Origin: Kangiella spongicola
Lineage (GTDB): Bacteria; Pseudomonadota; Gammaproteobacteria; Enterobacterales; Kangiellaceae
Direction of reading: 5' to 3'
Length of the DNA: 64,000 bases
NCBI RefSeq assembly: GCF_003194565.2
Contig: NZ_QICH01000003.1
Location: 1-64,000 of the forward strand
The notes beneath the pieces were generated by a model that was given only the letters and a program-made list of their open reading frames with translations, was not told where the DNA came from and did no database searches. Positions 8,439 through 16,967 of the stretch are shown here, one piece after another; positions within the stretch are counted from its first letter, which is position 1; the number at the start of each line of letters is the position of its first letter. Made by a program: the position numbers and the translations under genes.

Positions 8439-10274
8439 ATGTCTGAGCCAGACGCCGACAGCAGCATTAAACCTCAAATTAAAAAAATCCTCGCTCACCT
8501 TAGCAGTAAGCCTGGTGTTTACCAGATGCTGGATAAAGATGGTGAGACTCTGTATGTCGGCAAGGCGAAAAACCTTAATAATCGTGTAAAAAGCTACTTC
8601 GTTAAGAAGCATCAGTCACCGAAGACTGAGCTGTTAGTGACCTATATCGAGGATATTCATACCACGGTTACGGACACTGAAACCGAAGCGCTGTTGCTCG
8701 AAAACAACCTCATCAAAAAGTATAAACCACGCTTTAACGTGATTTTCCGCGATGATAAATCCTATCCGTTTGTGTTTTTGTCGGGTGGCGACTTTCCTCG
8801 GTTGGCATACCATCGTGGTGCAAAAAAAGAGAAGGGCGAGTACTTCGGGCCTTTTCCGAGTACATCGGCAGTGCGCCAAAGCCTTTCTCTGATGCAGAAA
8901 GTGTTTCAGGTGCGCCAGTGCGAAGACAGTTACTTTGCTAACCGTTCGCGTCCTTGTTTGCAGTATCAGATTAAACGTTGCACAGCGCCTTGCGTAGACT
9001 ATATTTCTAAAGAAGACTATCAAAAAGATGTGGACAACATTCGGCTGTTTTATCGTGGCAAAAGCGACAAGGTGATTGCGCGGCTACAGAAGAAGATGGA
9101 CAAGGCCAGCGAGAGTCTAGAGTTTGAATTAGCAGCACGCTATCGCGATCAAATTAAGCAGATGCGCCATGTCATGCAGCAACAGGTTATCAGCGGTACA
9201 GCGTCGGACTTGGACGTCGTTGGCGTGGCTTATGCCTCGGGAACTTGCTGTATCCTGCTAGTGTTTATTCGAAACGGCATGATAGTCGGCAATAAGACTT
9301 ATTATCCAAAAGTGCCGAAACACAGTGATCTCGATGAAATCATCAATTCCTTTTTGACCTTTTATTATTTATCGGGCGCGGAAGTTCCGAAGCAGGTGTT
9401 TCTTGAAAAGCTGCCCGAAGATTATAAAACTATTGCCGAAGCGCTCTCGGAGCATAAGCAGTCCAAAGTGGCTCTAAAAGTGGCTAGCCGAGGGCAAACT
9501 AAGGAATGGCAAGAATTCGCTAATAAAAACGCCCAGCATTCGCTACGCGCCCGCCTGAACAGTAAATCGAACTTTACCAAGCGACTGTTAGAGCTGCAAA
9601 AGTCATTGCAACTAGAGTCGATGCCGAAACACGTTGAATGCTTTGATATTAGCCATACTCAGGGCAACCAGACCGTTGGTTCTTGCGTAGTGTTCGATGA
9701 AAATGGCCCGAAAAAGTCGGATTATCGTATTTTTAATATTTCAGGGATTGAGCCTGGTGATGATTATGCAGCTATGGAGCAGGTTTTGACGAGGCGCTAC
9801 AAACGCCTTAAAACTGATGAAAAAGCCTTGCCCGACCTTGTTATTGTTGATGGTGGTAAAGGACAACTGGCTAAGGCTGAAGATGTTTTTAATCAGCTGG
9901 ATATTACCAATGTTCCGCTTATCGGCGTATCAAAAGGCTCAGATCGTAAGGTAGGAATGGAGCAGATTTGGTTCCCCGGCCAGCATCGACCGCTATTGTT
10001 GGACGAAGATTCTAAAGCGTTACACTTTATTCAGCATATTCGCGATGAGTCGCATCGTTTTGCAATAACCAAGCATCGCCACCGCCGTACTAAGTCGGGT
10101 ACTAAGTCTTTGCTTGAAGAGATACCGGGAGTTGGCGCAAAGCGTCGACAGTCGCTTCTGAGGCATTTTGGAGGCTGGCAGGAGATTGAGAAGGCGAGCG
10201 CCAAGGATATCGCTAAAGCGCCGGGGGTTAGTTTATCTCTGGCTCAAAAAATCTACGATTATTTACATAGTTAG
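8439..10274 (+). CDS. uvrC: excinuclease ABC subunit C
   Basis: 611 residues, normal length. Domains in order: GIY-YIG endonuclease (about 22-100; GVYQMLDKDGETLYVGKAKNL), Cys-rich segment, UVR motif (about 205-240; FELAARYRDQIKQM), RNase H-like 5'-incision domain (about 250-540; FDISHTQG, VIVDGGKGQL) and a C-terminal double helix-hairpin-helix (LLEEIPGVGAKRR, then APGVSLSLAQKI). It cuts DNA on both sides of a lesion once UvrAB has marked it. Only 15 bp separate it from uvrY, so the two are likely co-transcribed, with pgsA downstream. Confidence 0.98.
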   Translation: MSEPDADSSIKPQIKKILAHLSSKPGVYQMLDKDGETLYVGKAKNLNNRVKSYFVKKHQSPKTELLVTYIEDIHTTVTDTETEALLLENNLIKKYKPRFNVIFRDDKSYPFVFLSGGDFPRLAYHRGAKKEKGEYFGPFPSTSAVRQSLSLMQKVFQVRQCEDSYFANRSRPCLQYQIKRCTAPCVDYISKEDYQKDVDNIRLFYRGKSDKVIARLQKKMDKASESLEFELAARYRDQIKQMRHVMQQQVISGTASDLDVVGVAYASGTCCILLVFIRNGMIVGNKTYYPKVPKHSDLDEIINSFLTFYYLSGAEVPKQVFLEKLPEDYKTIAEALSEHKQSKVALKVASRGQTKEWQEFANKNAQHSLRARLNSKSNFTKRLLELQKSLQLESMPKHVECFDISHTQGNQTVGSCVVFDENGPKKSDYRIFNISGIEPGDDYAAMEQVLTRRYKRLKTDEKALPDLVIVDGGKGQLAKAEDVFNQLDITNVPLIGVSKGSDRKVGMEQIWFPGQHRPLLLDEDSKALHFIQHIRDESHRFAITKHRHRRTKSGTKSLLEEIPGVGAKRRQSLLRHFGGWQEIEKASAKDIAKAPGVSLSLAQKIYDYLHS

Positions 10275-10347
10275 CAACATTTTGTGATTTCTTGATGTAC
10301 AATAAATCACACAAAAAGTGCTACAAGACAACAAATCTGGGAACTGT

Positions 10348-10914
10348 ATGTGGAACATACCCAACATCATTACTTCTTTTAGAATTATATTAATTCCTCT
10401 ATTCGTCATCTTCTTCTTTATTGATGGCGTTGCCGCGCGATGGATAACGCTCGCCATCTTCTGTACTGCTGCTTGGACAGATTGGCTAGACGGCTTCTTA
10501 GCACGTAGAATGAACATCGAATCACCATTCGGAGCATTCCTTGATCCTGTCGCGGATAAGCTCATGGTCGCTATCACCTTGATTTTATTGATTGCACGCG
10601 AAGGTTCGCCTTGGCTCGCGATTCCTGGCATGATTATTATTGGGCGCGAAATTACAGTTTCAGCACTTAGAGAATGGATGGCGGAGCTGGGTAATCGTGC
10701 CGTGGTTGGCGTTTCCAGCATCGGCAAGATCAAAACCATGTGCCAATTATTAGCAATTTTCTTATTACTGATAGCCTCACCGCAAATTTTTGGACTACCA
10801 AAGGTATTTGGTTACGTCTTCATGTGGATTGCTGCCTTATTGACGCTCTGGTCAATGGTGGTTTATTTAATAGCTGCATGGCCATACTTGACAAGTGAGA
10901 AGAATGACGCATAA
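10348..10914 (+). CDS. pgsA: CDP-diacylglycerol--glycerol-3-phosphate 3-phosphatidyltransferase
   Basis: 188 residues from the ATG at 10348, which gives the family's MxNIPNIITxFRI start. A ten-codon upstream extension in frame looks unsupported. Four to six membrane helices are visible. The CDP-alcohol phosphotransferase motif is complete at about residues 49-71: D-G-x2-A-R-x8-G-x3-D-x3-D, with DWLDGFLARR and GAFLDPVADK. It makes phosphatidylglycerol phosphate, the first committed step to PG and cardiolipin, in the inner membrane. The uvrY-uvrC-pgsA order is conserved in gammaproteobacteria. Confidence 0.95.
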   Translation: MWNIPNIITSFRIILIPLFVIFFFIDGVAARWITLAIFCTAAWTDWLDGFLARRMNIESPFGAFLDPVADKLMVAITLILLIAREGSPWLAIPGMIIIGREITVSALREWMAELGNRAVVGVSSIGKIKTMCQLLAIFLLLIASPQIFGLPKVFGYVFMWIAALLTLWSMVVYLIAAWPYLTSEKNDA

Positions 10915-11018
10915 TAAGCGTCTCTTACGGATAGCACCTTGATTTTGGTCGAAAAAACGACACTTTGTTCAAGCCTTAATCAATCGTAAGAAAAGTGCAA
11001 AAAAAGTGATTTTTCTTG

Positions 11019-11046
11019 TTGACACAAATCAAATTCACAGTAAAAT
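11019..11046 (+). promoter_or_regulatory. strong promoter of the tRNA-Gly/Cys/Leu cluster
   Basis: Consensus TTGACA at 11019-11024, a 16-bp spacer and TAAAAT at 11041-11046, ending 18 bp before the tRNA. Confidence 0.8.
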
Positions 11047-11064
11047 GCACGCCATCAAAACGAC

Positions 11065-11140
11065 GCGGGAATAGCTCAGCTGGTAGAGCACAACCTTGCC
11101 AAGGTTGGGGTCGCGAGTTCGAATCTCGTTTCCCGCTCCA
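11065..11140 (+). tRNA. tRNA-Gly (anticodon GCC)
   Basis: 76 nt with encoded CCA. The acceptor stem GCGGGAA pairs with TTCCCGC, the anticodon loop is TTGCCAA, and the T arm contains GTTCGAATC. Confidence 0.97.
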
Positions 11141-11146
11141 AATTCT

Positions 11147-11181
11147 AAAAAACCTCGTGCTAAACAGTCCGAGGTTTTTTT
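11147..11181 (+). terminator. intrinsic terminator inside the tRNA cluster
   Basis: An 11-bp stem AAAAAACCTCG/CGAGGTTTTTT with a 12-nt loop and a T tract, just after tRNA-Gly. If efficient it would make tRNA-Cys and tRNA-Leu depend on read-through or on their own promoter. Confidence 0.75.
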
Positions 11182-11199
11182 ATCAGAGTAGTCGGTTTT

Positions 11200-11273
11200 G
11201 GCTGAGTGGTAGAGTGGCTATACAGCGGATTGCAAATCCGTGGACGTCGGTTCGACTCCGGCCTCAGCCTCCA
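11200..11273 (+). tRNA. tRNA-Cys (anticodon GCA)
   Basis: 74 nt with encoded CCA. GGCTGAG pairs with CTCAGCC at 11263-11269. The anticodon loop reads TTGCAAA, and the T arm contains GGTTCGACTCC. Confidence 0.97.
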
Positions 11274-11299
11274 TAATTGGACTCTGATACAAGTCATCT

Positions 11300-11386
11300 G
11301 CCCAGGTGGCGAAATTGGTAGACGCAAGGGACTTAAAATCCCTCGGTGGCGACACCGTGCCGGTTCGATTCCGGCCCTGGGCACCA
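11300..11386 (+). tRNA. tRNA-Leu (anticodon UAA)
   Basis: An 87-nt class II tRNA with encoded CCA. GCCCAGG pairs with CCTGGGC at 11376-11382. The anticodon loop is CTTAAAA, with a variable arm around GGTGGCGACACC. Confidence 0.97.
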
Positions 11387-11424
11387 TTCTTTATCTTGTT
11401 ATAGAAAATTTATAAAGAATCCAA

Positions 11425-11450
11425 AAGCCTTGCTTCCGCAAGGCTTTTTT
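11425..11450 (+). terminator. intrinsic terminator after the tRNA cluster
   Basis: A 9-bp stem AAGCCTTGC/GCAAGGCTT with a TTCC tetraloop followed by a T run. Confidence 0.9.
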
Positions 11451-11887
11451 CGTTTCTGGCTATAGCGTATTAACCCACACTGCTGTTTCATGCACGCTAC
11501 CTCGATAAGTATTTTTTGAACCCTAGTAATAGAGCATATTTATTCAATTATCAGGCTCGTGAAAGTTAAGCACATTTAGTTTATATCTACTTGAGTTTAT
11601 CAAAATTTAAGAGGCTACTAATTTGAAAACCTGACCTGGTCAGACCTTTGCTAGTTTGGTTCACTATTACCTGTGTAACCCGTAAGATCAGGGTTACAGT
11701 TTCTATACATCTTATTTGCCCCAAAATATGCCCGTTAAGCTGGGGTGGTGGCTAATAGGTTAGACAAATAACTCAATATCCCCGAGAATATGCGCCTAAA
11801 TTCCAGCCTTGAATAAATGTCAAAAAGGGTGGTTTATTTTGGTGCGGATATTGACGCACATTTAATAATTATTGTTAAGAGTTGGTA
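11451..11887. other. 437-bp intergenic region with a REP-like repeat and direct repeats
   Basis: No coding region is supported. It holds the REP-like element at 11631-11698 (listed separately) and two imperfect direct repeats that begin CCCC and contain ATATGC, at about 11719-11738 and 11780-11799, 61 bp apart. Immediately before sdaA there is a short inverted repeat GTGCG-8-CGCAC (11842-11859). The direct repeats could be binding sites for an sdaA regulator; that is a guess from position. Confidence 0.4.
11631..11698. repeat. REP-like structured repeat, copy 1
   Basis: Three parts in order: a small palindrome CTGAC-CTG-GTCAG (11631-11643), an 18-bp core CTTTGCTAGTTTGGTTCA (11646-11663), and a hairpin TGTAACCC/GGGTTACA with a 9-nt loop (11674-11698). 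The 18-bp core recurs exactly at 16871-16888, there too followed by a hairpin with a different stem sequence. It resembles transposase-associated REP-type elements; that is inference. Confidence 0.55.
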
Positions 11888-13303
11888 ATGGAATCGATCA
11901 GTGTTTTTGAAATCATAAAAGTGGGTATTGGGCCATCGAGCTCACATACCATGGGTCCTTGGAAAGCTGGTGAAATGTTCCTCGACCTTATTCGTAAAGA
12001 GCGCAACTTGGCGGATGTCAGCGAGGTTTTTGTTGAATTTTTCGGTTCGTTATCGAAAACGGGGATTGGTCACGGTACTGATATCGCAGGCATGTTGGGG
12101 CTTTCTGGGGAAGATTTTGAAACAATAGACACAACTCAGATTATGCCGAAAATCGAGGCGATAAAGTCCTCAGAAACTTTAAAGCTTGGCGGTGAAGTCG
12201 ATGTGCCTTTTGTTTATGGTCATCACTTAGTGCTAAACATGGAAGAGAGTTTAGACTTTCACCCGAACGGTATGATCTTCAAAGCTGTGTTTAACGATGG
12301 AACCGAGCTTGAGCAGGATTATTATTCGATTGGTGGTGGTTTCGTTACCACGCAGGAAAAGACTTCGGTTGATGAAGTAGCGACCCATACAAAGTATCCT
12401 TGCCATAAAGGCGAAGACGTACTGCGCTACTGCGAAGAATTAGGCGTTTCGTTCTCTGATTTAATTTATATCAATGAAGAAGCTTGGCGTACCAAAGAAG
12501 AAACAAGAGCGCACGCTTTGATGATTTGGGAAAATATTAAAGAGTGTATTTATAAAGGCGTCAGCCAAGAAGGTGTTTTGCCCGGCGGCTTACGAGTCGC
12601 GCGTCGTGCTGCTGGCTTGAGTAAGAAGCTGTTAGGCGACCAAACCTTTGCAAGCCAAGAAGATTGGTACAAAGCGGTTTACGATTGTGAAGAAAACTTC
12701 GTCAATATTAACAAGTGGATCTCATGTTTTGCACTAGCGGTCAACGAAGAAAACGCCAGCTTCGGACGTATTATTACAGCACCAACTAATGGTGCCAGTG
12801 GCATTATTCCGTCAGTGTTGATGTATTCACAGACTTTCTCTGAGTTCACTGGCGATGAAAACGTTATCCGCTTCTTATTGGTGGCGGGTGAGATTGGCAC
12901 GCTGTTTAAAAAGAATGCCACGATTTCAGCCGCTATGGGCGGTTGCCAAGCGGAAACTGGCGTGTCTTCTGCAATGGCTGCTGCGGGCTTAACAGAGATT
13001 ATGGGCGGCTCACCAGGGCAGGTGCTGATGGCTGCTGAAATTGCGATGGAGCATCACCTAGGGCTAACATGTGATCCTGTTGCGGGCTTGGTGCAAATCC
13101 CTTGTATTGAGCGTAATTCTATGGGGGCGATTAAAGCGATTACAGCTGCGAACATTGCTATCGAAAGCGATCCGGCTAACGCAAGGGTTACGCTTGACGA
13201 GGTGATTCAAACTATGTGGGAAACCGCACAGAATATGAATAACCGATTCAAAGAAACGTCAGAAGGTGGTCTAGCCATCGCGGTGAACATTGCCGAGTGT
13301 TAA
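11888..13303 (+). CDS. sdaA: L-serine ammonia-lyase, iron-sulfur type
   Basis: 471 residues from the ATG at 11888 (MESISVFEIIKVGIGPSSSHT); a TTG two codons upstream is less likely. It deaminates L-serine to pyruvate and ammonia using a 4Fe-4S cluster. The beta domain carries SSHTMGPWKAG. The alpha domain carries TAPTNGASGIIP, the cluster loop around GGCQAETGVSSAMAAAG, and CDPVAGLVQIPCIERN with two further Cys. It is slightly longer than the 454-residue E. coli enzymes. It is a single-gene unit with a long upstream region. Confidence 0.95.
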   Translation: MESISVFEIIKVGIGPSSSHTMGPWKAGEMFLDLIRKERNLADVSEVFVEFFGSLSKTGIGHGTDIAGMLGLSGEDFETIDTTQIMPKIEAIKSSETLKLGGEVDVPFVYGHHLVLNMEESLDFHPNGMIFKAVFNDGTELEQDYYSIGGGFVTTQEKTSVDEVATHTKYPCHKGEDVLRYCEELGVSFSDLIYINEEAWRTKEETRAHALMIWENIKECIYKGVSQEGVLPGGLRVARRAAGLSKKLLGDQTFASQEDWYKAVYDCEENFVNINKWISCFALAVNEENASFGRIITAPTNGASGIIPSVLMYSQTFSEFTGDENVIRFLLVAGEIGTLFKKNATISAAMGGCQAETGVSSAMAAAGLTEIMGGSPGQVLMAAEIAMEHHLGLTCDPVAGLVQIPCIERNSMGAIKAITAANIAIESDPANARVTLDEVIQTMWETAQNMNNRFKETSEGGLAIAVNIAEC

Positions 13304-13381
13304 GTTTGCTCACTCAATAATGAGTCGGAGGGGTAACTATTGAGTCGCTCCTCTGGCTTCTTTCCTCTAGTCATACTCATT

Positions 13382-14581
13382 TTACTCTTTAATTTGTACC
13401 GATCTTCCTGCAAAAATCCCTAAAGTTCCTTGGGTAACGCATAAACCCATACAAACGATTAACACCGGTTGCCAGTTGTCGTAAAAGTCAGCCAGTGATC
13501 CTAAAGCTAATGTTCCAATGCCTGCGGTTAGGTAGCCTAAGGTTTGTGACATGCTTGAGAGTGAGGTGGCTTTGTCGCTGCTTTGGGTTCTAAGGCCGAT
13601 AAAAGACAGCGCTAGAATGAAACCGCCACCAGAGCCGAGGCCGATGATGATTGTCCAGAAGGTAGCGCCACTAGGGAGCAATATCAGTCCTAGTAACCCT
13701 ATAAAATTAAGTGAAGTCACTAGAATGGCTATACCACGTTGGTCTTTAGTGCGGTTAATAATTGGCACAAGAATTAGACCGGGTATGGCCGAGGCGAGCT
13801 GTAAAACGCCGTGTAGCGTCGCACTTTTTTCTGGGCTCAGTCCGATTTGGTTGAAAATGGCGGGTAGCCAGCTGATCATGGCGTAAAACAGTAACGAATT
13901 ACAGCCAAAAAATAGAGTCACTTGCCATGCGAGTCTAAAGCGCCATATTGGAGAAAGGCCATGCTGAATGGACTTTTGTGCCTTTTCGCGGGAGCGATGA
14001 CGAACCTGTGGTGCCCACAGCAAAATAGCAATGATAGGAATTATAATAAATACGCCTGAGGCAAAGCGCCATCCTAAGTTATCGAACTGTGCCAGGGGGA
14101 TGACTAGTGGCGAATATATAGCGGCTGTTACGCCCATCATGAGGACGTAGCTAGAAGTGATTAACGGAATTTTATGGGGGAATTTTAACTTAATTAAGCT
14201 CGGTAGTATGACGTTGCCGGCAGCGATGCCTATTCCGACAATGGCGGTGCCCATATACAGCAATGGGACGTTTCCATAAGAGCGAATAATAATGCCGAGC
14301 GCTATCAGTATAATGGTATAGAGCAGGCTAAGTTCAAGGCCAAAGCGTCGCGCTAGCTGTGGCACAAAGGGCGAAAAAATCATAAAGGCAAACAAGGGAA
14401 TTGCCATAATCACGCCGGCAGCAGCAGTATCAAGCCCCAAGTTTTTTTCAATCATTTCCAGCAATGGTGCCATAGCCGTGAAGGGCGCTCGCAAGTTCAT
14501 TGCGATCAGTATAATGCAAACGAATAAAAAGACTCTTCCAGATGGTACAGCGCTATGCTGGGGCTTGAGTTTTGTTGTCAT
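13382..14581 (-). CDS. CynX/NimT-family MFS transporter
   Basis: 399 residues with about 12 membrane helices. The NLRAPFTAMAPLL segment in helix 1 is characteristic of the CynX (cyanate/nitroimidazole) branch of the major facilitator superfamily. The family exports or imports small anions and drugs; the substrate here cannot be read from sequence. The gene stands alone, convergent with sdaA. Confidence 0.85.
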   Translation of the reverse strand: MTTKLKPQHSAVPSGRVFLFVCIILIAMNLRAPFTAMAPLLEMIEKNLGLDTAAAGVIMAIPLFAFMIFSPFVPQLARRFGLELSLLYTIILIALGIIIRSYGNVPLLYMGTAIVGIGIAAGNVILPSLIKLKFPHKIPLITSSYVLMMGVTAAIYSPLVIPLAQFDNLGWRFASGVFIIIPIIAILLWAPQVRHRSREKAQKSIQHGLSPIWRFRLAWQVTLFFGCNSLLFYAMISWLPAIFNQIGLSPEKSATLHGVLQLASAIPGLILVPIINRTKDQRGIAILVTSLNFIGLLGLILLPSGATFWTIIIGLGSGGGFILALSFIGLRTQSSDKATSLSSMSQTLGYLTAGIGTLALGSLADFYDNWQPVLIVCMGLCVTQGTLGIFAGRSVQIKE

Positions 14582-14942
14582 GAATTCACGCGCTACAGAG
14601 CGGACACGAAAGTTAGGCCTTTAACTCAGTATTCGATAACTCAGTCTTCAATAAACAGGCTTCTTGTGTTCGCAAAAAATGTGGTTTTAGCTAGTATAGG
14701 GGATTCGACGCTACTCTTAAACCATGCTTTATATTTGCAGGATAAGGTCGCAAAGGGCTACCCATAGATGATTCATTAGAAGAAGTAAGAAAAATCATCA
14801 TCAGTCGAGTAGCCTTCGCGTTCTTGTGGCATTAAAGCCAGCGCTAGGTGGAGTCAAAACCTCAGGTCGCTTAGGAGTAGCATCGTTAGGGGAGTTTGAC
14901 CTGAGTAGACTCGTTTTTTAGTTTAGTTAACTTTAATGAGGG
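14582..14942. other. 361-bp intergenic region holding a candidate small RNA
   Basis: It lies between the start of the MFS gene and the stop of a minus-strand gene, so it carries the MFS promoter. On the plus strand it also shows a possible promoter, a long imperfect hairpin and a terminator (listed separately as one ncRNA candidate). No coding frame is supported. Confidence 0.5.
14704..14919 (+). ncRNA. candidate small RNA with long hairpins and a terminator
   Basis: A possible promoter TTCGCA-17-TAGTAT (14669-14697) is followed by an imperfect hairpin whose outer arms are 14749-14761 and about 14809-14820 and whose inner arms are GATGATT and AATCATC. A terminator follows: GAGTC/GACTC outside and CTCAGGTC/GACCTGAG (14861-14868, 14898-14905) inside, then six T. 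The terminator is good; the promoter is weak. No known RNA family is recognised. Confidence 0.35.
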
Positions 14943-15587
14943 TTAGTGAAGATCGGCTAGCTTCACTTCCTTCATCCCTAGCGCTTGGGCAACATCGTAC
15001 ATAGCTTGATTAAGTATTTTGTGCGAGATCTTATCGGCTTGATAACCTTCGTTTGCGTTGATGTCTATCATCACGAGGTTATGAATTTTATTAGACAGCG
15101 CCTTGTCGAATAGATACCCACTCCAAAATGTACCGTCAGGGGTGGTGCCTGCTTTGACTAGGGTCGCTGCTAGTTCCTGACCATTAAGATCAGCCGCCTC
15201 AGGAAGCTCAATGCCCATCTTGGTGACATGTTTTATGGCGTAATTTACTGCGGCATCCATTCCGACTAAGAAGGTATTCACTTCTTCTTTGCTGTACTGC
15301 TTAGTCAGCTTGGCCACTTCTTGGTTTACAGTTTCTTCTCCAAGCATGTGAACCAACGCCTTGGCAAAGCTAAAGTGTTCAGCGCCACCGCCAGCTTCAA
15401 TCAATGCCGCTGTAACGGCAAGCGCAGGCTCGCCATGGTAAGTTGGTCCACCAAACATGTTCATAGTTTGTTGGTGCTGATGCGGTGCAGTGGAATTGGT
15501 GTCGTCGCTTTTAGTCTCATGGGCCAAAGCCGGATAAGCAGCAAGCGAAGCCAAGCTTAAGGTTACTAATAATTTAAGTGATTTCAT
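14943..15587 (-). CDS. secreted protein of unknown function encoded after an ECF sigma factor
   Basis: 214 residues with a signal peptide (MKSLKLLVTLSLASLAAYPALA, cleavage before HETK). A His/Gln-rich stretch (PHQHQQTMNMFGG, about 35-47) could bind metal. The rest is mostly helical (AAEALIEAGG-like, EVAKLTKQYSKEEVNTFLVGMD). AGAGAGGAAA precedes the ATG. It starts 40 bp after the sigma-factor gene on the same strand, so the two are probably one operon, making it a likely target or partner of that sigma factor. I do not recognise the family. Confidence 0.75.
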   Translation of the reverse strand: MKSLKLLVTLSLASLAAYPALAHETKSDDTNSTAPHQHQQTMNMFGGPTYHGEPALAVTAALIEAGGGAEHFSFAKALVHMLGEETVNQEVAKLTKQYSKEEVNTFLVGMDAAVNYAIKHVTKMGIELPEAADLNGQELAATLVKAGTTPDGTFWSGYLFDKALSNKIHNLVMIDINANEGYQADKISHKILNQAMYDVAQALGMKEVKLADLH

Positions 15588-15627
15588 GATTTTTCCTCTC
15601 TAGTATCACGAATGGAGCAAGTTAGTG

Positions 15628-16353
15628 TTATTTCGGTGAGTTTAAGTAGCCGCTTTGGTGCAGTTCTGTTAAAACTTTTTGTGTAATAAGATCGCAATTT
15701 TTTCCTGCAAACTGGAACAGCTCTTGCATGAAAGGTTCGAGTTTTCTTGAGAGTTTGTCTCGTAGCATCGATTTAGCGCGAAGGGTGCGTGTCTTGACGC
15801 TGTCTTGGCTAATATTTAAGCTTTCGGCGGTTTCAGCCACAGAATATTGCTCGACTTCTCGTAGGATAAAAACGGTTCGGTATTTATCGGAGAGTTGGTA
15901 AATTTCATCTTGAAGTAGCTGTTTTATTTGCTCTTGCTCAGCGAGTTGATCGGGTTTTTGTTGCACACCGTTATCATTTTTCAATGACATGTTCACCTCG
16001 CTATATTGGTTTAAATCGACAACTGTGTCGTGACTGGTTGTTTTCACGCCTTCACGAGATTTCTTAACATTCAGTGCGGTATTAATCACAATCCGCGTAA
16101 GCCATGTTTTGAGGCTTGATTTCTGTTGGAACGAATCAAGGTGAGTGAAAGCTTTGATATATGCTTCTTGGAGTGTGTCCTGTGCGATAGCGAAGTCAGC
16201 AACAATACTGTGGGCAGCACGAAAAAGTGCTTGGTTATGACGCCTCACGATTGTTTCGAAAGCGATGGCGTCGCCGGAACTTGCCCGCGCTACTAACACG
16301 TGATCAGAAATATGATCGGCTAATAAGTCGGACTCTTGGTGTAATTGTGGCAT
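15628..16353 (-). CDS. ECF-type RNA polymerase sigma factor
   Basis: 241 residues from the ATG at 16353 (MPQLHQESDLL), chosen because AGGTG lies 6 bp upstream; two earlier in-frame ATGs lack a ribosome site. Sigma region 2 is at about 30-100 (HNQALFRAAHSIVADFAIAQ, DTLQEAYIKAFTHLDSF, SLKTWLTRIVIN). Region 4 is at about 150-205 (LSDKYRTVFILREVEQYSVAETAESL, then SQDSVKTRTLRAKSML). The C-terminal tail keeps the FxxxNCDLI motif seen in one ECF subgroup. No anti-sigma factor with a zinc motif is adjacent. The partner gene downstream encodes a secreted His-rich protein, which hints at an envelope or metal stress response; that is inference. Confidence 0.9.
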   Translation of the reverse strand: MPQLHQESDLLADHISDHVLVARASSGDAIAFETIVRRHNQALFRAAHSIVADFAIAQDTLQEAYIKAFTHLDSFQQKSSLKTWLTRIVINTALNVKKSREGVKTTSHDTVVDLNQYSEVNMSLKNDNGVQQKPDQLAEQEQIKQLLQDEIYQLSDKYRTVFILREVEQYSVAETAESLNISQDSVKTRTLRAKSMLRDKLSRKLEPFMQELFQFAGKNCDLITQKVLTELHQSGYLNSPK

Positions 16354-16497
16354 TTTGTTCACCTTTCTGCTCATGTACTGGATTAGACCAAGGCTAGCGG
16401 CGAAAAGTGACAACTATTTTTTTTTGGGGTTTGGTGGAGTTAGAAAGTAGAAACTGATTTGTGTTAAGTGTGAGGCTAGGCTTTGTCACCAGAGGTA

Positions 16498-16800
16498 TTA
16501 GGAACCAGCGAAAGGCGTTCCCAATATTCCAACCGCAAGTTCTAGCCAAACTATAAGTATTAGGGATATTAGTCCTAGAGAGAATAGTATTGGCTTTAGT
16601 TTGCTGGTTGATGTGCGCATATAACGTCGAATTATGAGCTCATAAAATAAAGCGCCGCCTGCTAAAAGTGCTGCTGCGACAATACAATCAGTAATTCCCC
16701 AATTCACTTCTTGAGTAAATTGCATCGCGATGAGAGGTATCGCTAAAATCGCGGTTACGGTTAATAGCCAAATAAGGCTTCTGTTGGCAGTGCTGCACAT
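16498..16800 (-). CDS. small three-helix membrane protein
   Basis: 100 residues with three hydrophobic segments (LIWLLTVTAILAIPLIAM, CIVAAALLAGGALFYELI, ILFSLGLISLILIVWLELAV). It ends in the motif WLELAVGILGTPFAGS, which I recall as a conserved tail of an uncharacterised bacterial membrane family. It may be co-transcribed with the ECF sigma gene that follows 144 bp downstream on the same strand. Confidence 0.7.
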   Translation of the reverse strand: MCSTANRSLIWLLTVTAILAIPLIAMQFTQEVNWGITDCIVAAALLAGGALFYELIIRRYMRTSTSKLKPILFSLGLISLILIVWLELAVGILGTPFAGS

Positions 16801-16857
16801 AATTGACTCATTTTCAATGACTGTCTTCTACTTACTGTCTTCCATTTAAAGTTGCTT

Positions 16858-16932
16858 CACTGGCAGGTGTCTTTGCTAGTTTGGTTCAGATAAGTAAGCG
16901 CCTATCTTTACCTTCATCTATGGCTTACTTAT
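16858..16932. repeat. REP-like structured repeat, copy 2
   Basis: It contains the same 18-bp core as the copy at 11.6 kb (here 16871-16888). A weak CAC/GTG pair lies just before it. After it comes the 10-bp perfect stem ATAAGTAAGC/GCTTACTTAT (16890-16899, 16923-16932) with a 23-nt loop. The stem sequence differs entirely from copy 1 while the layout is kept. It lies in the gap between two minus-strand genes. Confidence 0.55.
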
Positions 16933-16967
16933 TTGTTTAGCATAGTCCTCGCTCGAAAAATAATCAA

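Noticed and set aside
11016-11415. Frames running through the tRNA genes (both strands)
   Set aside because: They consist of translated tRNA sequence and cannot be real genes.
14704-14919. A second CsrA-binding RNA at the sRNA candidate
   Set aside because: Only about five GGA triplets occur, mostly outside AnGGA context and not in small loops, so it does not fit the CsrB/RsmZ pattern.
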